This document shows, one piece after another, positions 13,254-25,500 of a stretch of 60,000 nucleotides of DNA. Each line of letters opens with the position of its first letter. Position 1 is the stretch's first letter. Made by a program: the position numbers and the translations under genes. Origin of the DNA: Tubiluchus corallicola (Eukaryota > Priapulida > Priapulimorpha > Priapulimorphida > Tubiluchidae); assembly GCA_030141605.1 (NCBI GenBank), contig JAQGDQ010000007.1, forward strand, positions 1,167,173 to 1,227,172, read 5' to 3'. A model generated the notes under the pieces. That model was not told the origin of the DNA. It was given only the letters and a program-made list of their open reading frames with translations, and searched no databases.

Positions 13254-15020
13254 TGACGTCATATATACACAACGTAAATTAGAGAAAGAAAAGGAAATGT
13301 TAAACTATGTCCCCAAAAAACTTTCCATGCAAAATTACATTACTTGGTTTTCGCTTACTTGCTGGAAAGACTTATGTAACTAGAAAAGAAAATTTTTAAT
13401 TATTTAAAATGTTTTTATCAATTGGTAAAATGTCACTGACTCACCCTCCAGGGGTGCACCACTCACTAACCAAGAACGTGTTTTTTAATCTTATTGAGAA
13501 GATACAATAATTTAAAATTTTTACTTAATTAGTGACGTGTGTGTTACGAATGCTCTTGATTATTTTTTCAAAGTTTACACAACATTATCTAAATTTGTTT
13601 CAAATGACCTACTACCAAAATGACTGTGTCTAAAGGTGATCGCGGGAGTTTAAATATTTACACGTTTTATACAGCTTTGCTGCCAACTCAAGCCCCGTAT
13701 GCAAAAAGGCAGTTTGTAAGTGGTATAAAATTTCAGGACGAACTTTTTAAACTTTATGTAAGTGGAGGGTTTCCTTGTGCTTTAAGTAAAGCTGGTCTAA
13801 AAACGTCCAATATTCCTTATTTGTATTCACAAAGCTACCGAAAAGGGTAAGATTTAACTTCCAAACGTAAGATGTCTTATAAGAGGTACCGAACATATTT
13901 TTGATCATATAAGACTTCATAACTCAAGCTGCCATCACAGCAATTCCTACTGTTATAAGGGAGTTAGTAGGTATGATTCTATTTCTTAATTAAAACTAAT
14001 TAAAGTAGTTAATCTAAATACTAACTAAAATAGTCAAAATTTTACAAAATATACGTGTTGATTTTTGAATACGTGCTGTATCACGTCTGAACTTTGCATA
14101 ATTGATGATTTTGTAAAATTTTCAGACTAACTTAACTTAACTAACTATTAATTAATTTTAATGTTAGTATATTCTAATAAGAATTGGGCTTTTTAAGTTT
14201 TCGGGTGTGAAATGGGCATAAAATTTGGTGTCAAAATGATGTTACCAAATTTAGCAAAACACGTTTGTGACTGAAGAAGCTCCCCTTTCCTAATTTAACC
14301 CTCTTCTACCAACTACAGGCCTAATTTGTTATGCTTTGCAATAATTAACTAACGTAATACAATTAACTAGTGACACTAATTATTTCTTAATTTTGGTACT
14401 AAGTAAATAACTAAAAGCAGGCAGCAGCTTGAAAATGAAGTAAGTCTGTTGATGAAAAATAATAACGAAATTCAAACTAAAGAATCGGCGCTTCTTTTTA
14501 AACTTGTTTAATTAAAGCACATGAAAATCCTCCATTTACAAGCTTAAAAATTCGTTTTGAATTTTGTAATTACGTATTGCCTGTTTGCATGCAGGGCTTT
14601 CGTCGGCAGTCACGCTGTAGAAAACGTGTAAATCTAAACTCCCGCGAAGACCGTTAGGCGCAGCCATTTTGATGATAAGTCATTTGAAACAAGTTTAGAT
14701 AACATTGTGTAAACTTTGGAAAATAATCACAGCATTCGTAGCGCACACGTCACTAACTGAGCAAAATTTTAAATTACTATCTTGTTAATAAGATTAAAAA
14801 TACGTTATTGGTTTGTGAGTGGCGCACCCTGGAGGGTAAGTCTGCGACATTTTACCAATTCGTGAAAACATTTTAAATAATTAATAATTTTCTTTTGTAG
14901 TTACATAAGTCTTTCCAGCAGGATAGCGAAATACTATGTAACATAACTTTGCATGGAAAGTTTTTTGGGACATAGTTTAACATTTCCTTTTCTTCCACTG
15001 ATTGTGTATATATGACGTCA
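13254..15020. repeat. 1.77-kb imperfect palindrome (long inverted repeat, transposon-like)
   Basis: The outer ends both start TGACGTCATATATACACA (left at 13254, right as reverse complement ending at 15020). The arms stay alignable for about 560 bases, to roughly 13815 and 14475, with matching blocks such as the tccatgcaaa and ttttttgggacatagtttaac region and cgcgggagttta. Shorter inverted matches continue towards the centre near 14080 (tcaaaattttacaaaat against its complement). Each arm has an ATG (13620 plus strand, 14667 minus strand) opening related frames, 76 codons in the left arm and about 43 in the right. No transposase is seen. A diverged arm copy lies at 53690-53965. Confidence 0.75.
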
Positions 15021-15886
15021 TGTAATGGTGCAATCGGTACAGCATCACGGGGGATTTAAAATGAAAATAAACAAAAATTCCTTTCAACACGAGTACGATA
15101 TACGCATAAAATTAATGTAAAGTAATATAATTTTTAAGACGATTTTTCTGAAGCCTAATTCAATCACCCCTTTTCTTGTCCATTAAGACAATAACTATTG
15201 CCAATAAGCATTGACCAGCAAATAGTTGGAAAGACAAACATTAATCGTTTTACTAAAATTGCAAAGTATTTATAATCTGAGCACAATTGAAATTTGAGGC
15301 ATATGACTTGCCACTGTGTCAACGAAATTCTAAGAAAATTTTAAAGTGAGATAAACTATTCAATCTCCGAGAAAAACCTTAGGCTGTAAGCTAGATGATG
15401 ACGTAAAAGTTTCACGCTGGCACGTACGGATACCCATAAAATTATTTTGTGATAAGCAAAGCTCTTTTCACCATTATCACAGTTATATTCACTTCAATGG
15501 AATAGAATGTTCACCCTGTAAAATTATCTGCAAGTCAGAGTTTCAGTGTGACAAAAAAGCTACTACAAAAAGGGTCCTAATAGTTACATGATTAAATTTT
15601 AATCTAATAAATTTAGGGGTGAGTGAGTGAATGAGTGAGTGAGTGAGTGAGCGAGCGAGCAAATGAGTGTGATATAAACTTTACCCAAAGTTTGCCGTTG
15701 CAGAATGCACTAAAACCTGACCTATCAGATGTTGACCCTCAACACTCAACCTACTTGACCCTCAATACTCAACCTACTAGAGACTGTGATGGCGGGGAAT
15801 CTGCCTTGTAACAAACCTGATCAGTTTTCGTGCTACCTTGTAATACATTTGATAGAAAGTATTAAAATTATCAAGTGGATAAAGGA
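15021..15886. other. Spacer with a short GAGT microsatellite
   Basis: gagt units lie at 15620-15655 and a doubled accctcaa(c/t)actcaacct motif at 15734-15778. No gene was seen. Confidence 0.6.
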
Positions 15887-16580
15887 TTACCGGCACAAGG
15901 ATTCTGATCGACGACCAACTTGTAGTTTCTGCATTTCCATCAGCTCTTTCCTGACCAGTTCTTTTTGGGCCTGTGGGATACGATATGGTCTCTGTCTGAC
16001 TGGTGTAGGATCTGAGAGGATTATCTCGTGCTCAACTACTGATGTCCTTCCGGGAAGGTCAGTAAAAGTTTCAGAGAAATCTCGGAGGACTTTCATCAGC
16101 TCTTCCTTCTGCTCTTCAGTAAGTTCAGCAGGTAAAGTTATATCAGCTACACTTTGGGTGGCACTTGCTGTAGGTGGGAAAGCATAATCTGGCAATTTAC
16201 ACAAACGTTCACTGTCTGGCTCCTGATTATTTGAATCGTCCTCAACCCAATCATTATCAATATTGCTGGCAGGTGGCACAAGTCTGCTCTCCTCACATCT
16301 GGCAAATAAAGCTGTTCCCATCACGATCCACAAAGGGCTTGAGCAGATTAATGTGATACGTTTTAACATTTGCCCGTTTTCCTTTACCACCAATGTTGAT
16401 TTTATATGTGAGGTCTGACACCTTGTCAGTTACTACGTATGGGCCGCGATAGTGTCTCTGCATTTTTCCTTTCCCTTCAGGCATAAGAATTAGTACTTTC
16501 TGGCCAATCTCCAGTACTCGATCAGTTTGGCTTGGCTCAGAGATTCATGGGCATCTTCCGTTGCATCCTGGAGTGCATTA
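15887..16580 (-). mobile_element. Ty3/gypsy retrotransposon fragment with integrase end followed by RT start
   Basis: On the minus strand, 16293-16484 encodes an integrase C-terminus with the GPY module (RGPYVVTDKVSDLTYKI, then KTYHINLLKPF). The next stretch, 15887-16270 in another frame, encodes a linker and then the start of a Ty3/gypsy reverse transcriptase (LTEEQKEELMKVL, PGRTSVVEHEI, then RQRPYRIP). More integrase-side sequence (ALQDATEDAHESL) lies at 16510-16575, separated by a frameshift. The copy is truncated in RT near 15890 and runs into the Helitron array at 16590. Integrase before RT is the order of Gmr1-like elements. Confidence 0.75.
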
Positions 16581-16589
16581 ATAATTCTT

Positions 16590-17324
16590 ACTAGCACAGG
16601 CCCCGCAAAAGATGTTGTGTATAATCAATAATACGCGAACATTCTACCTAGTCCTCATTTATAACACAAAGCCCATAACATCCTGCCTACTGTATGTCTG
16701 TTTATCTAACGCAAAGCAGCTTTTTGCTGAATTAAAGCTGTAAGCAGAGTACAATGGATGACGTCACTACAATGGCATGCGTCAGCAGTTTTCTAAGCGA
16801 AAATTGTCGAAAATAGAACATCTAATTAACTTGCCAGTACTCCTCTCGGTGGACCTGACCTAAAATATAACCCACATCATCGTGTAGCCCTGTCCTTCCT
16901 CTTTGTAAAGAGCTGTATATCTCCTTCCGAGAGTCCCACCAGGCGACGCTAGAACGTTTTTTCCGTATGCTGTTTGGTCAAAATTTCGGAAAAATCGAGT
17001 TGGGTCCGGGAAAACGCCCGTTGCGGGGCGCGGTGGTCCTCTCGGGAATTCTAAATATGCCTACTACACCCACCGCTGAACGGGCTATCTATCCATACCC
17101 AGCACCACCCTCGGCCCATTCCAGTTCTTCAGAAATAAGAGGTATAAGTTTTGCAAAAAACGACCGAAAAATGGTCATTTTTGGAGGTTTTCCGCCCCCC
17201 CCTCCCGGTGAGCCCGATTCGAAAAAAAATAAACCATCAATGGCACAACACTAGATCGAGACCTTTCGTTTGATATATAGATCGCCGCAAATGGTGCCGT
17301 CGTCGAAGCTGTAGCCTCGAATCT

Positions 17325-17356
<32 letters not shown>

Positions 17357-18182
17357 TATTAAGCCCATACCAAGAATATTAATATAAGAGACTAGCAAAG
17401 GCCCCGCAAAAGATTTTGCGTAAAAAACCACGTATAATCAATAACACGCGAACATCCTACACAGTCCTCATGTATAACGCAAAGCCCGTAACATCCTGCC
17501 TACTTACCTAACGCAAAGCCAGCAGCGTTTACTCCTGCCTACTGTATGCTGCAAAGCAGCTTTTTGCTGAATTAAAGTTATAGACAGAGTACAATGGATG
17601 ACGTCAGAACAATGGAATGCGGTCAGCAGTTTTCTAAGCGAAAATTGTCGAAATTTGCGGAAAATAGAACATGTAATTAACTCATTGATACTCCTCTCGG
17701 TGGACCTGCCCTAAAATATAACCTACATCATCGTGTAGCCCTGTCCTTCCTCTTTGTAAAGAGCTATATATCTCCTTCCGAGAGTCCCACCGGGCGACGC
17801 TAGAACGTTTTTCCCGCATGCTGTTTGGTCAAAATTTCGAAAAAATCGCGAGTTGGGTCCGGGAAAACGCCCGTTGCGGGGCGCGGTGGTCCTCTCGGGA
17901 ATTCTAAATATGCCTACTACACCCACCGCTGAACGGGCTATCTATCCATACCCAGCACCACCCTCGGCCCATTCCAGTTCTTCAGAAATAAGAGGTATAA
18001 GTTTTGCAAAAAACGGCCGAAAAATGGCCATTTTTGGAGGTTTTTCGCCCCCCCCCCTTCCTCCCGGTGGGCCCGATTCGAAAAAAATAAACCATCAATG
18101 GCACAACACTAGATCGAGACCTTTCGTTTGATGTATAGATCGCCGCAAATGGTGCCGTCGTCGAAGCTGTAGCCTCGAATCT

Positions 18183-18214
<32 letters not shown>

Positions 18215-20495
18215 TATTAAGCCCATACCAAGAATATTAATATAAGAGACTAGCAAAGGCCCCGCAAAAGATTTTGCGTAAAAAACCACGTATAATCAAT
18301 AACACGCGAACATCCTACACAGTCCTCATGTATAACGCAAAGCCCGTAACATCCTGCCTACTTACCTAACGCAAAGCCAGCAGCGTTTACTCCTGCCTAC
18401 TGTATGTTGCAAAGCAGCTTTTTGCTGAATTAAAGTTATAGACACAGTGGATGACGTCAGCACAATGGAATGCGTCTGCCTTTGCGTCAGCAATTTTCTA
18501 AGCGAAAATCGCCGAAAATGGAACCTCTAACTAACTCGTTGATACTCCTCTCGGTGGACCTGCCCTAAAATATAACCTACATCATCGTGTAGCCCTGTCC
18601 TTCCTCTTTGTAAAGAGCTATATATCTCCTTCCGAGAGTCCCACCGGGCGACGCTAGAACGTTTTTCCCGCAGGCTGTTTGGTCAAAATTTCGAAAAAAT
18701 CGCGAGTTGGGTCCGGGAAAACGCCCGTTGCGGGGCGCCGTGGCCCTCTCGGGAATTCTAAATATGCCTACTACACCCACCGCTGAACGGGCTATCTATC
18801 CATACCCAGCACCACCCTCGATCCGTTCCCGTTCTTCAGAAATAAGAGGTATAAGTTTTGCAAAAAACGGCCGAAAAATGGCCATTTTTGGAGGTTTTTC
18901 GCCCCCCCTTCCTCGCGGTGGGCCCGATTCGAAAAATAAACCATCAATGGCACAACACTAGATCGAGACCTTTCGTTTGATGTATAGATCGCCGCAAATG
19001 GTGCCGTCGTCAAAGCTGTAGCCTCGAATCTTATATATATATATATATATATAAATAAATATATTAAGCCTATACCAAGAATATTAATATAAGAGACTAG
19101 CAAAGGCCCCGCAAAAAATTTTGCGTATAAATTTACACGTATAATCAAAAATACACAAACATCCTACCTACTGTTTGTCTGTTTATCTAATGCAAAGCCG
19201 CTTTTACTGAATTAAAGTTATAAGATTATAGACAGAGTACAATGGATGACGTCACAACAATGGCATTGCGTCAGCAGTTTTCTAAGCGAAAATTGCCGAA
19301 AATAGAACATCTAATTAACTCGTCGGTACTCCTCTCAGTGGACCTGCCCCAAAATATAGCCCACATCATCGTGTAGCCCCGTTCTTCCTCTTTCTGATGA
19401 GCCATATATTTCCTTCCGAGAGTCCCACCAGGCGTCGCTAGAACGTTTTTTCCGCAGGCTGTTTGGTCAAAATTTCGAAAAAAATTTGCAAAAAACGGCC
19501 AAAAATGGCCATTTTTGGGCTTTTTTCGCCCCCCCTTCCTTCCGGTGGGCCCAATTCGAAAAATAAACCATCAATGGCATGACACTAGATCGGGACCTTT
19601 CGTTTGATGTATAGATCGCCGCAAATGGTGCCCTTGTCGAAGCTGTAGCCTGGAATCTTATATCTAAATATGTATATTAAGATACCAAGAATATTAATAT
19701 ACTAGCAAAGGCCCCGCAAAAGATTTTGCGTATAAATACACATGTGATCAATAATACACGAACATCCTACACAGTCCTCATTTATAACACAAAGCCCGTA
19801 ACATCCTGCCTACTTACCTAACGCAAAGCCAGCAGGTAGCTTTTACTGAATTAAAGTTATAGACAGAGTACAGCAGGCAGCTACTGTATGTCTGTTTATC
19901 TAACCCAAAGCAGCTTTTTGCTGAATTAAAGCTATAAGCAATAATGGATGACGTCAGAACAATGGAATGCGGTCAGCAGTTTTCTAAGCGAAAATTGTCG
20001 AAATTTGCGGAAAATAGAACATGTAATTAACTCGTTGATACTCCTCTCGGTGGACCTGCCCTAAAATATAACCTACATCATCGTGTAGCCCTGTCCTTCC
20101 TCTTTGTAAAGAGCTATATATCTCCTTCCGAGAGTCCCACCGGGCGACGCTAGAACGTTTTTCCCGCATGCTGTTTGGTTAAAATTTCGAAAAAATCGCG
20201 AGTTGGGTCCGGGAAAACGCCCGTTGCGGGGCGCCCTGGCCCTCTCGCGAATTCTAAATATGCCTACTACACCCAACGCTGAACGGGCTATCTATCCATA
20301 GCCAGCACCATCCTCGGCTCGTTTCCGTTCTCCAGATCTCAGACGTATACGTTTTGCAAAAACGGTCGAAAATAGTCATTTTTGGAGGTTTTTCGCCCCC
20401 CGTTCCTCGCGGTGGGCCGGATTCGAAAAATAAACCCCCAATGGCACGACACTAGATCGACACTATATATATAACATACCAAGAATATCAATATA
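16590..20495 (-). mobile_element. Head-to-tail array of about five non-autonomous Helitron-like units
   Basis: Units begin (plus-strand left edges) at 16590, 17391, 18249, 19096 and 19701, and the last ends near 20495. The spacings are about 801, 858, 847, 605 and 795. Read on the minus strand, each unit ends with a hairpin (CGCAAAA-TC-TTTTGCG in the best copies), then about ten bases, then CTAG followed by T. These are the hallmarks of a Helitron 3' end. The junctions at 17391, 18249 and 19096 read CTAG directly joined to TCTCTTATATT, which fits a 3' end abutting a 5' TC start. The unit at 19096 has lost an internal block of about 240 bases. There is no Rep/helicase gene; the GC-rich core gives short open frames only by chance. 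The units differ by few substitutions, pointing to recent amplification. Confidence 0.72.
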
Positions 20496-21990
20496 TGCGA
20501 TAACAACCTTACGACAGTTTTATGAATTCGAATTAACAGCGAAGTTGTGACAACTTGTGCCCAAAGACAGCTACTTAAGGATTACGACACTGTCTTAGAG
20601 GTGTTGTAAGACAATGCATTAAGTGTATAAATTTACGATGCGTACATGAATCTGGCCCCTGGAACGGATCTTCAACCACTTAGAAGGCACTTAGGCAAGA
20701 CTTATCTTTCTGAACAGCTCTACATTATGGAATACGTCACAGAGAATGCACAGTTTAGACAATAACACATTCTGTACCGTATCTGTCCATTTTCCATATT
20801 TGCAATCATAATTTTTTACCATTTATTGGACTACGTAGTCTTCTAAATGCTCATGAAAGACAAAACAGAAACAGACAACGTTGCTACTATTTACCACGAT
20901 CACATTGTAATATATGTATTTTAAGTCCTGTTCACCTTCCAGAAACAAATATGAAATAGTAGTTAAACCAACAGAATTTCTGAAATCTGTTAAAATTTTT
21001 ATTCCAATTTTTTTTCCAAAAATGATTTATATTTGTGATCTATGAGACTAATAAACAATCTTCTGAATTATGCTATTCATGTAAAATTCTCAAGTCTGTA
21101 AATACTATGCAGATTTATAAATTATTAGCTAAATGCATTATAAGATTTTTCCATTATCTAACATGATAACTGACGACAATGCAACATAGTTTGATTAGAA
21201 TTGACAAAAAAGTAAAATCATCAATGCATAATAGATGGTCCAGAAAAAGGACTTACATAGATTAACTGATTTTTATATAATACAACTCACTTTTAAAATC
21301 AAACAGATTTTTAAATTAAATTAAAATTTAACAGTTAACATACGTTACTTTTGCATAAAAACATGAAAATAGAAGATAATATTGCTTCAGATGTTTACAA
21401 ATAAAATTTGCCAAACGTAACAATTAAAACTACAAAGTTCTCAATAGAGGGACATAATTGCCCCTGTTAATCATAATTCTAGCAAATAATCACTTTTAAA
21501 CTTCTAACTCATCAAAACAGGTTCTGGTAGAGCTTTTTTTAGTGATAATTACTTGTGATCTTGTTACATTTCAGTTGAAAGACACAATCAAACGTCAAAA
21601 GCACTACCATCAGTTCAAAGTCCATTACAAAAATGTTGCCCATCTTGCACCATTTTCATGTTACAATGCATTTACAGGTAGTGATTATGAGTATAGCACT
21701 ATTTAACATAAATTCAAGGTAGAAATGACATAAAAAACTCAATATGAAGAGTGGATACATAGACAGTAATTTTTCGTATGCATAATGAGCAGAATTTTGA
21801 GCAGATTTGCTAATTTGACATTTTTGCTTTGCAGTAATTCATATTATGTAATAGTCAATTTTTCTGTACAGCTAGCAGATATCAAAAAAGAACAAATCTT
21901 TCTAACTCTAAAAACAATGAAGCTTTTTACATGTATGAGATGACACGTTCATATCCTGACGTTGAGGTTTTACTATCAATAATGGCTCCT
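20496..21990. other. AT-rich spacer downstream of gene B
   Basis: About 1.5 kb with no recognisable coding block or repeat. It probably includes the distal 3' region of gene B. Confidence 0.55.
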
Positions 21991-22540
21991 ATATATTTAC
22001 TGAGTTTTCTGATGTACAGTCACCACAAATCAGAAGCCTTTTTGCACTGAAGCAGCCCGATAATTTGTTACCTGATCATTTACACACAGGTAAATCAAAG
22101 ACTATCTTACTAGTAGAAGACTTATCCATATAATTAGACCATGTGCCATTCATTAGATCAAAAATACCTGCAAGAACAAACACATTCTAGAGCAGGATTC
22201 ACCAAAAGAACAAACACATATATGTACAGTTTTTTACGACAGCCTTCACCAAGTGATCTATATATTTACTGAATTTGCTGATGTACAGTCACCACAAATC
22301 AGAAGCCTTTTTGAGCTGAAGCAACCCAATAATTTGTTACCTGATCATTTACCCATGGGTAAATCAAAGACTACCACTGGTCCTTTACTGGAAGATGCCT
22401 TATCCATATAAATAGACCATTTACCATTCATTAGATCAAAAATACCTGCAAGAACAAACACATTCTACAGCAGGATTCACTAAATGAACAAACACATATA
22501 TGTACAGTTTTTAACGACAGCCGTCAGCAAGTGATCTATA
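21991..22540. repeat. 268-bp tandem duplication ending at the gene B stop codon
   Basis: Unit 1 (21991-22258) and unit 2 (22259 to about 22540) share atatatttactga, gatgtacagtcaccacaaat, aataatttgttacctgatca, aaaatacctgcaagaacaaa and the closing agtgatctata. Agreement is high, with some substitutions and short indels. The right edge of unit 2 coincides with the TAG of gene B (22536-22538), so both units would lie in its 3' untranslated region. Confidence 0.85.
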
Positions 22541-25500
22541 CGGACAGTTCCCAAAAAATGCCTCTGGCCATCCATGTGCCTGTAAACAGAACACAGATAG
22601 TCACCCATTTTTTTCGTGTGACACTACTATTACAAGAGAAAAATGGATTACCAGTATTATAACTGTTTGCACTTAAACTAGAAAAGAGTTTGATCTAAAC
22701 CAACAATGAAGACACTACACTGTACTTTATGTTTCCACTGTAAAAATCAGGCTGCAGAACTACGTTTCTCTGTTTTTAATACAGCACTCTGAAAGCCAAA
22801 ATCTAGTGTTAAATCCAAACACATTATCATTTCTCTAGGTTAGACACACAAGTGCCATAGTTTCAATGAGATAAATAGCCATGCGTAATATAGCAAATAA
22901 AGTACTAGAGAATACAACTAAGACTTTGAACATGATCAGTCAGATGACATTAAAAAAAGGCAATAATCTACAACCCATCTTCTGAACAAGGAGTTTTTTA
23001 ATTCTGTTCCTTTGTTGTTTAAACAATTTACATTATACATATCTTTAAGATTCATGAGCCCTTATGTAAACCATACTGAGAAAACTTGGTACATGCACAC
23101 AGTATGCAGGTATAGCAGATTAGGGAAAATGTCATTCGACTGCAGCAATGAAGTAATTGCTATTTTATATGATACCATACAAACTATATCATGGTGCTGA
23201 GTATGCTTCCTTATTTAATGCTGAGCTAGTACACTAAATTCGACTGTCGGATTGCATGCAATCATTCTACAGATTACCTGCTTTTTATGACATATTATCA
23301 TCATAATTATTTATATAAGGAAACTGTTTCTGGCATGTTAGCAAATCTAAAGTAATAGTAAGTGACAGAAGGTTGTGAAATGTCTCCATCGTATTGTCAA
23401 CTTGACACTTAACTTCAGAAAAACACTTTGCACGTGCACATTAAGATTCAACAAACGGTTTGAAAATCCCCGGAACAGCAAAAAGATACACAATTAAGAA
23501 ACAAACCAGTGCAGAGCGTCACAGACTTCATCGGATGGTGACGTTGATGGCGAAAAATTGGGTAGTCCAGATGCGAGGTATCACTAAGCATAGCTTTAAT
23601 GTCATCAACAGATGTCACCCCAGGAAGCTCTTCGATTTTTGCAGCTCTCATTTTAGATGACTGCTGCTTACCCTTTTCTACAAGTCGTATTCGTCTATAC
23701 CTTTAAAACAACTTCCATTTTAGATTTCAAAGAATTATTAAGAAGTACGAAAAATTAATAAGTTAAAAGATAAAACAGCAAACTGTAACGTGCTGTTGAT
23801 TGACATATAGCATTGCAGAGGGATGTTAGTACAGAATGTCAGCAACATAGATATATGCACCAAAGTTACACTACTTAATTACACACTGTAATGTGCGGAC
23901 AGCACATTTAGGCATGGCCATTTGGGCATTGGAAAAATTAGGTGCCAGACACTTGGGCACTGACTTGTTTAGACATTTTTGTACCATTGCAGGTACACTT
24001 AATTGTGCGGTTAGATCCAATAAAACTCGACCATGCAAGGATACCGTAACATCATTTCTGTGTTGCACTACAAATCACATTGCCTAGCAGCCTAGACTTG
24101 TGTGGGAATCCTTGTCCTTTGCCTAACTGGTGATTGCCGATTGAACCCATTAACTGATGGGTATAGTATTACTGCTGTCATCAGCTTACTATGCACTGCA
24201 AAGGCTTTTAACTAATTTTAGAAAAGAAGTTATGCCTAAATTACTTTGTGCAGTTAAAAATTAGAAAAAAATATTTTAAAATATTAATTTATATAAGTGA
24301 ATTAACAATAAATTAAAAAGTATAGTTTTCTAAATCGTACTGCTCTAAAATTTTCAAATTCTCCTTAACTGTTAGATCTTTATGTTTATGCTCCATTTTT
24401 CAAATTTTTAACTCTATTCCTTTGTTTGCTGCATGCTTACTCTTGTAAGTCACAAGGAATACTGGCTGATTACTGTACCTGCATCTATGATTATCAAAAG
24501 GAAACTGCTAGGCAAGTGATTAAATGTTTAGCTTCCAGAAATTCTTTGGGTAATGAGGTTAAGTGCAGTGGATGAGCAGGTAACAGATTCAAAGCCAAAT
24601 CTCTACGCCAGCGTATTAGCGCATAATAAACATACCTGTTTACAAACAAAACGGTACTTAACAGGATTTGTTTACACATATATAATAGACAAAAGGGAAG
24701 TCAAGATGACATAAAAGTAGGAAAGGCTGTTTGGGCACAAACAAATATCTTATTTTAAGTAAGTGAAGGAAAAATAATTGAGTTAATTAAGCGAAGTTAT
24801 TTGAGTCAATTACCAATAGTTCTTATGTATGTTTGAACAGAAGTGGCCCATTCCAGGCGTTTTTGAGCCAATTAAGTGATTGAGTCTATTAACCATGAGT
24901 CTATTAAGTGGTGACTACTATATATATGTATAAGATTCGCGGCAGCTACAGCTCCAACAATGGCACCATTTGTGATGATCTATATATCAAACGAAGGTCT
25001 CAATCTAGAATCATCTCAGTGGGGTTTATTTTTCGAATCATGCCCACCGTGACAAACAGGGAACAAAAAACTTCGAAAATGGTCCTTTTATGCCTGTTTT
25101 TTGCTAAACTTATACCTCTCATTTCTGGAGAACGAGAATGGACCGGGACTGGTGCAGGTAATAGTTTATAGCCAGTTCAATGGTGGGTGTAGTAGGTGTA
25201 TTTAGAATTCGCGGGAAGGCCATGGCGCCAAGCGATGGGCATTTTCCCGGACCCAACCATGCAAATTTTGCAGAAAGCTGCTTAAACAGCCTCTGGAAAA
25301 ATTCAATTGGTGCAACTGTCTGAGTATGTTGAAAAAAATAAGTACACTTGCAGAAAGAGGACGAAACAGTCTACAAAATGTTGAAGGTTTCACCAGGAGA
25401 AATGTCCAATAGATGAAATGGGAAGTGTGTATTTATTTCAAGGTCCTTTTTAACCCCCCCCCTTACTGCATGCTATTTGGAACACCCATTGTCTTTGAGT

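Noticed and set aside
16967-19148. Repeated open frames of about 67-118 codons in the GC-rich core of the array
   Set aside because: They recur on both strands in every Helitron-like unit, differ at their ends through indels, and show no known domain; they are best seen as by-products of the repeat.
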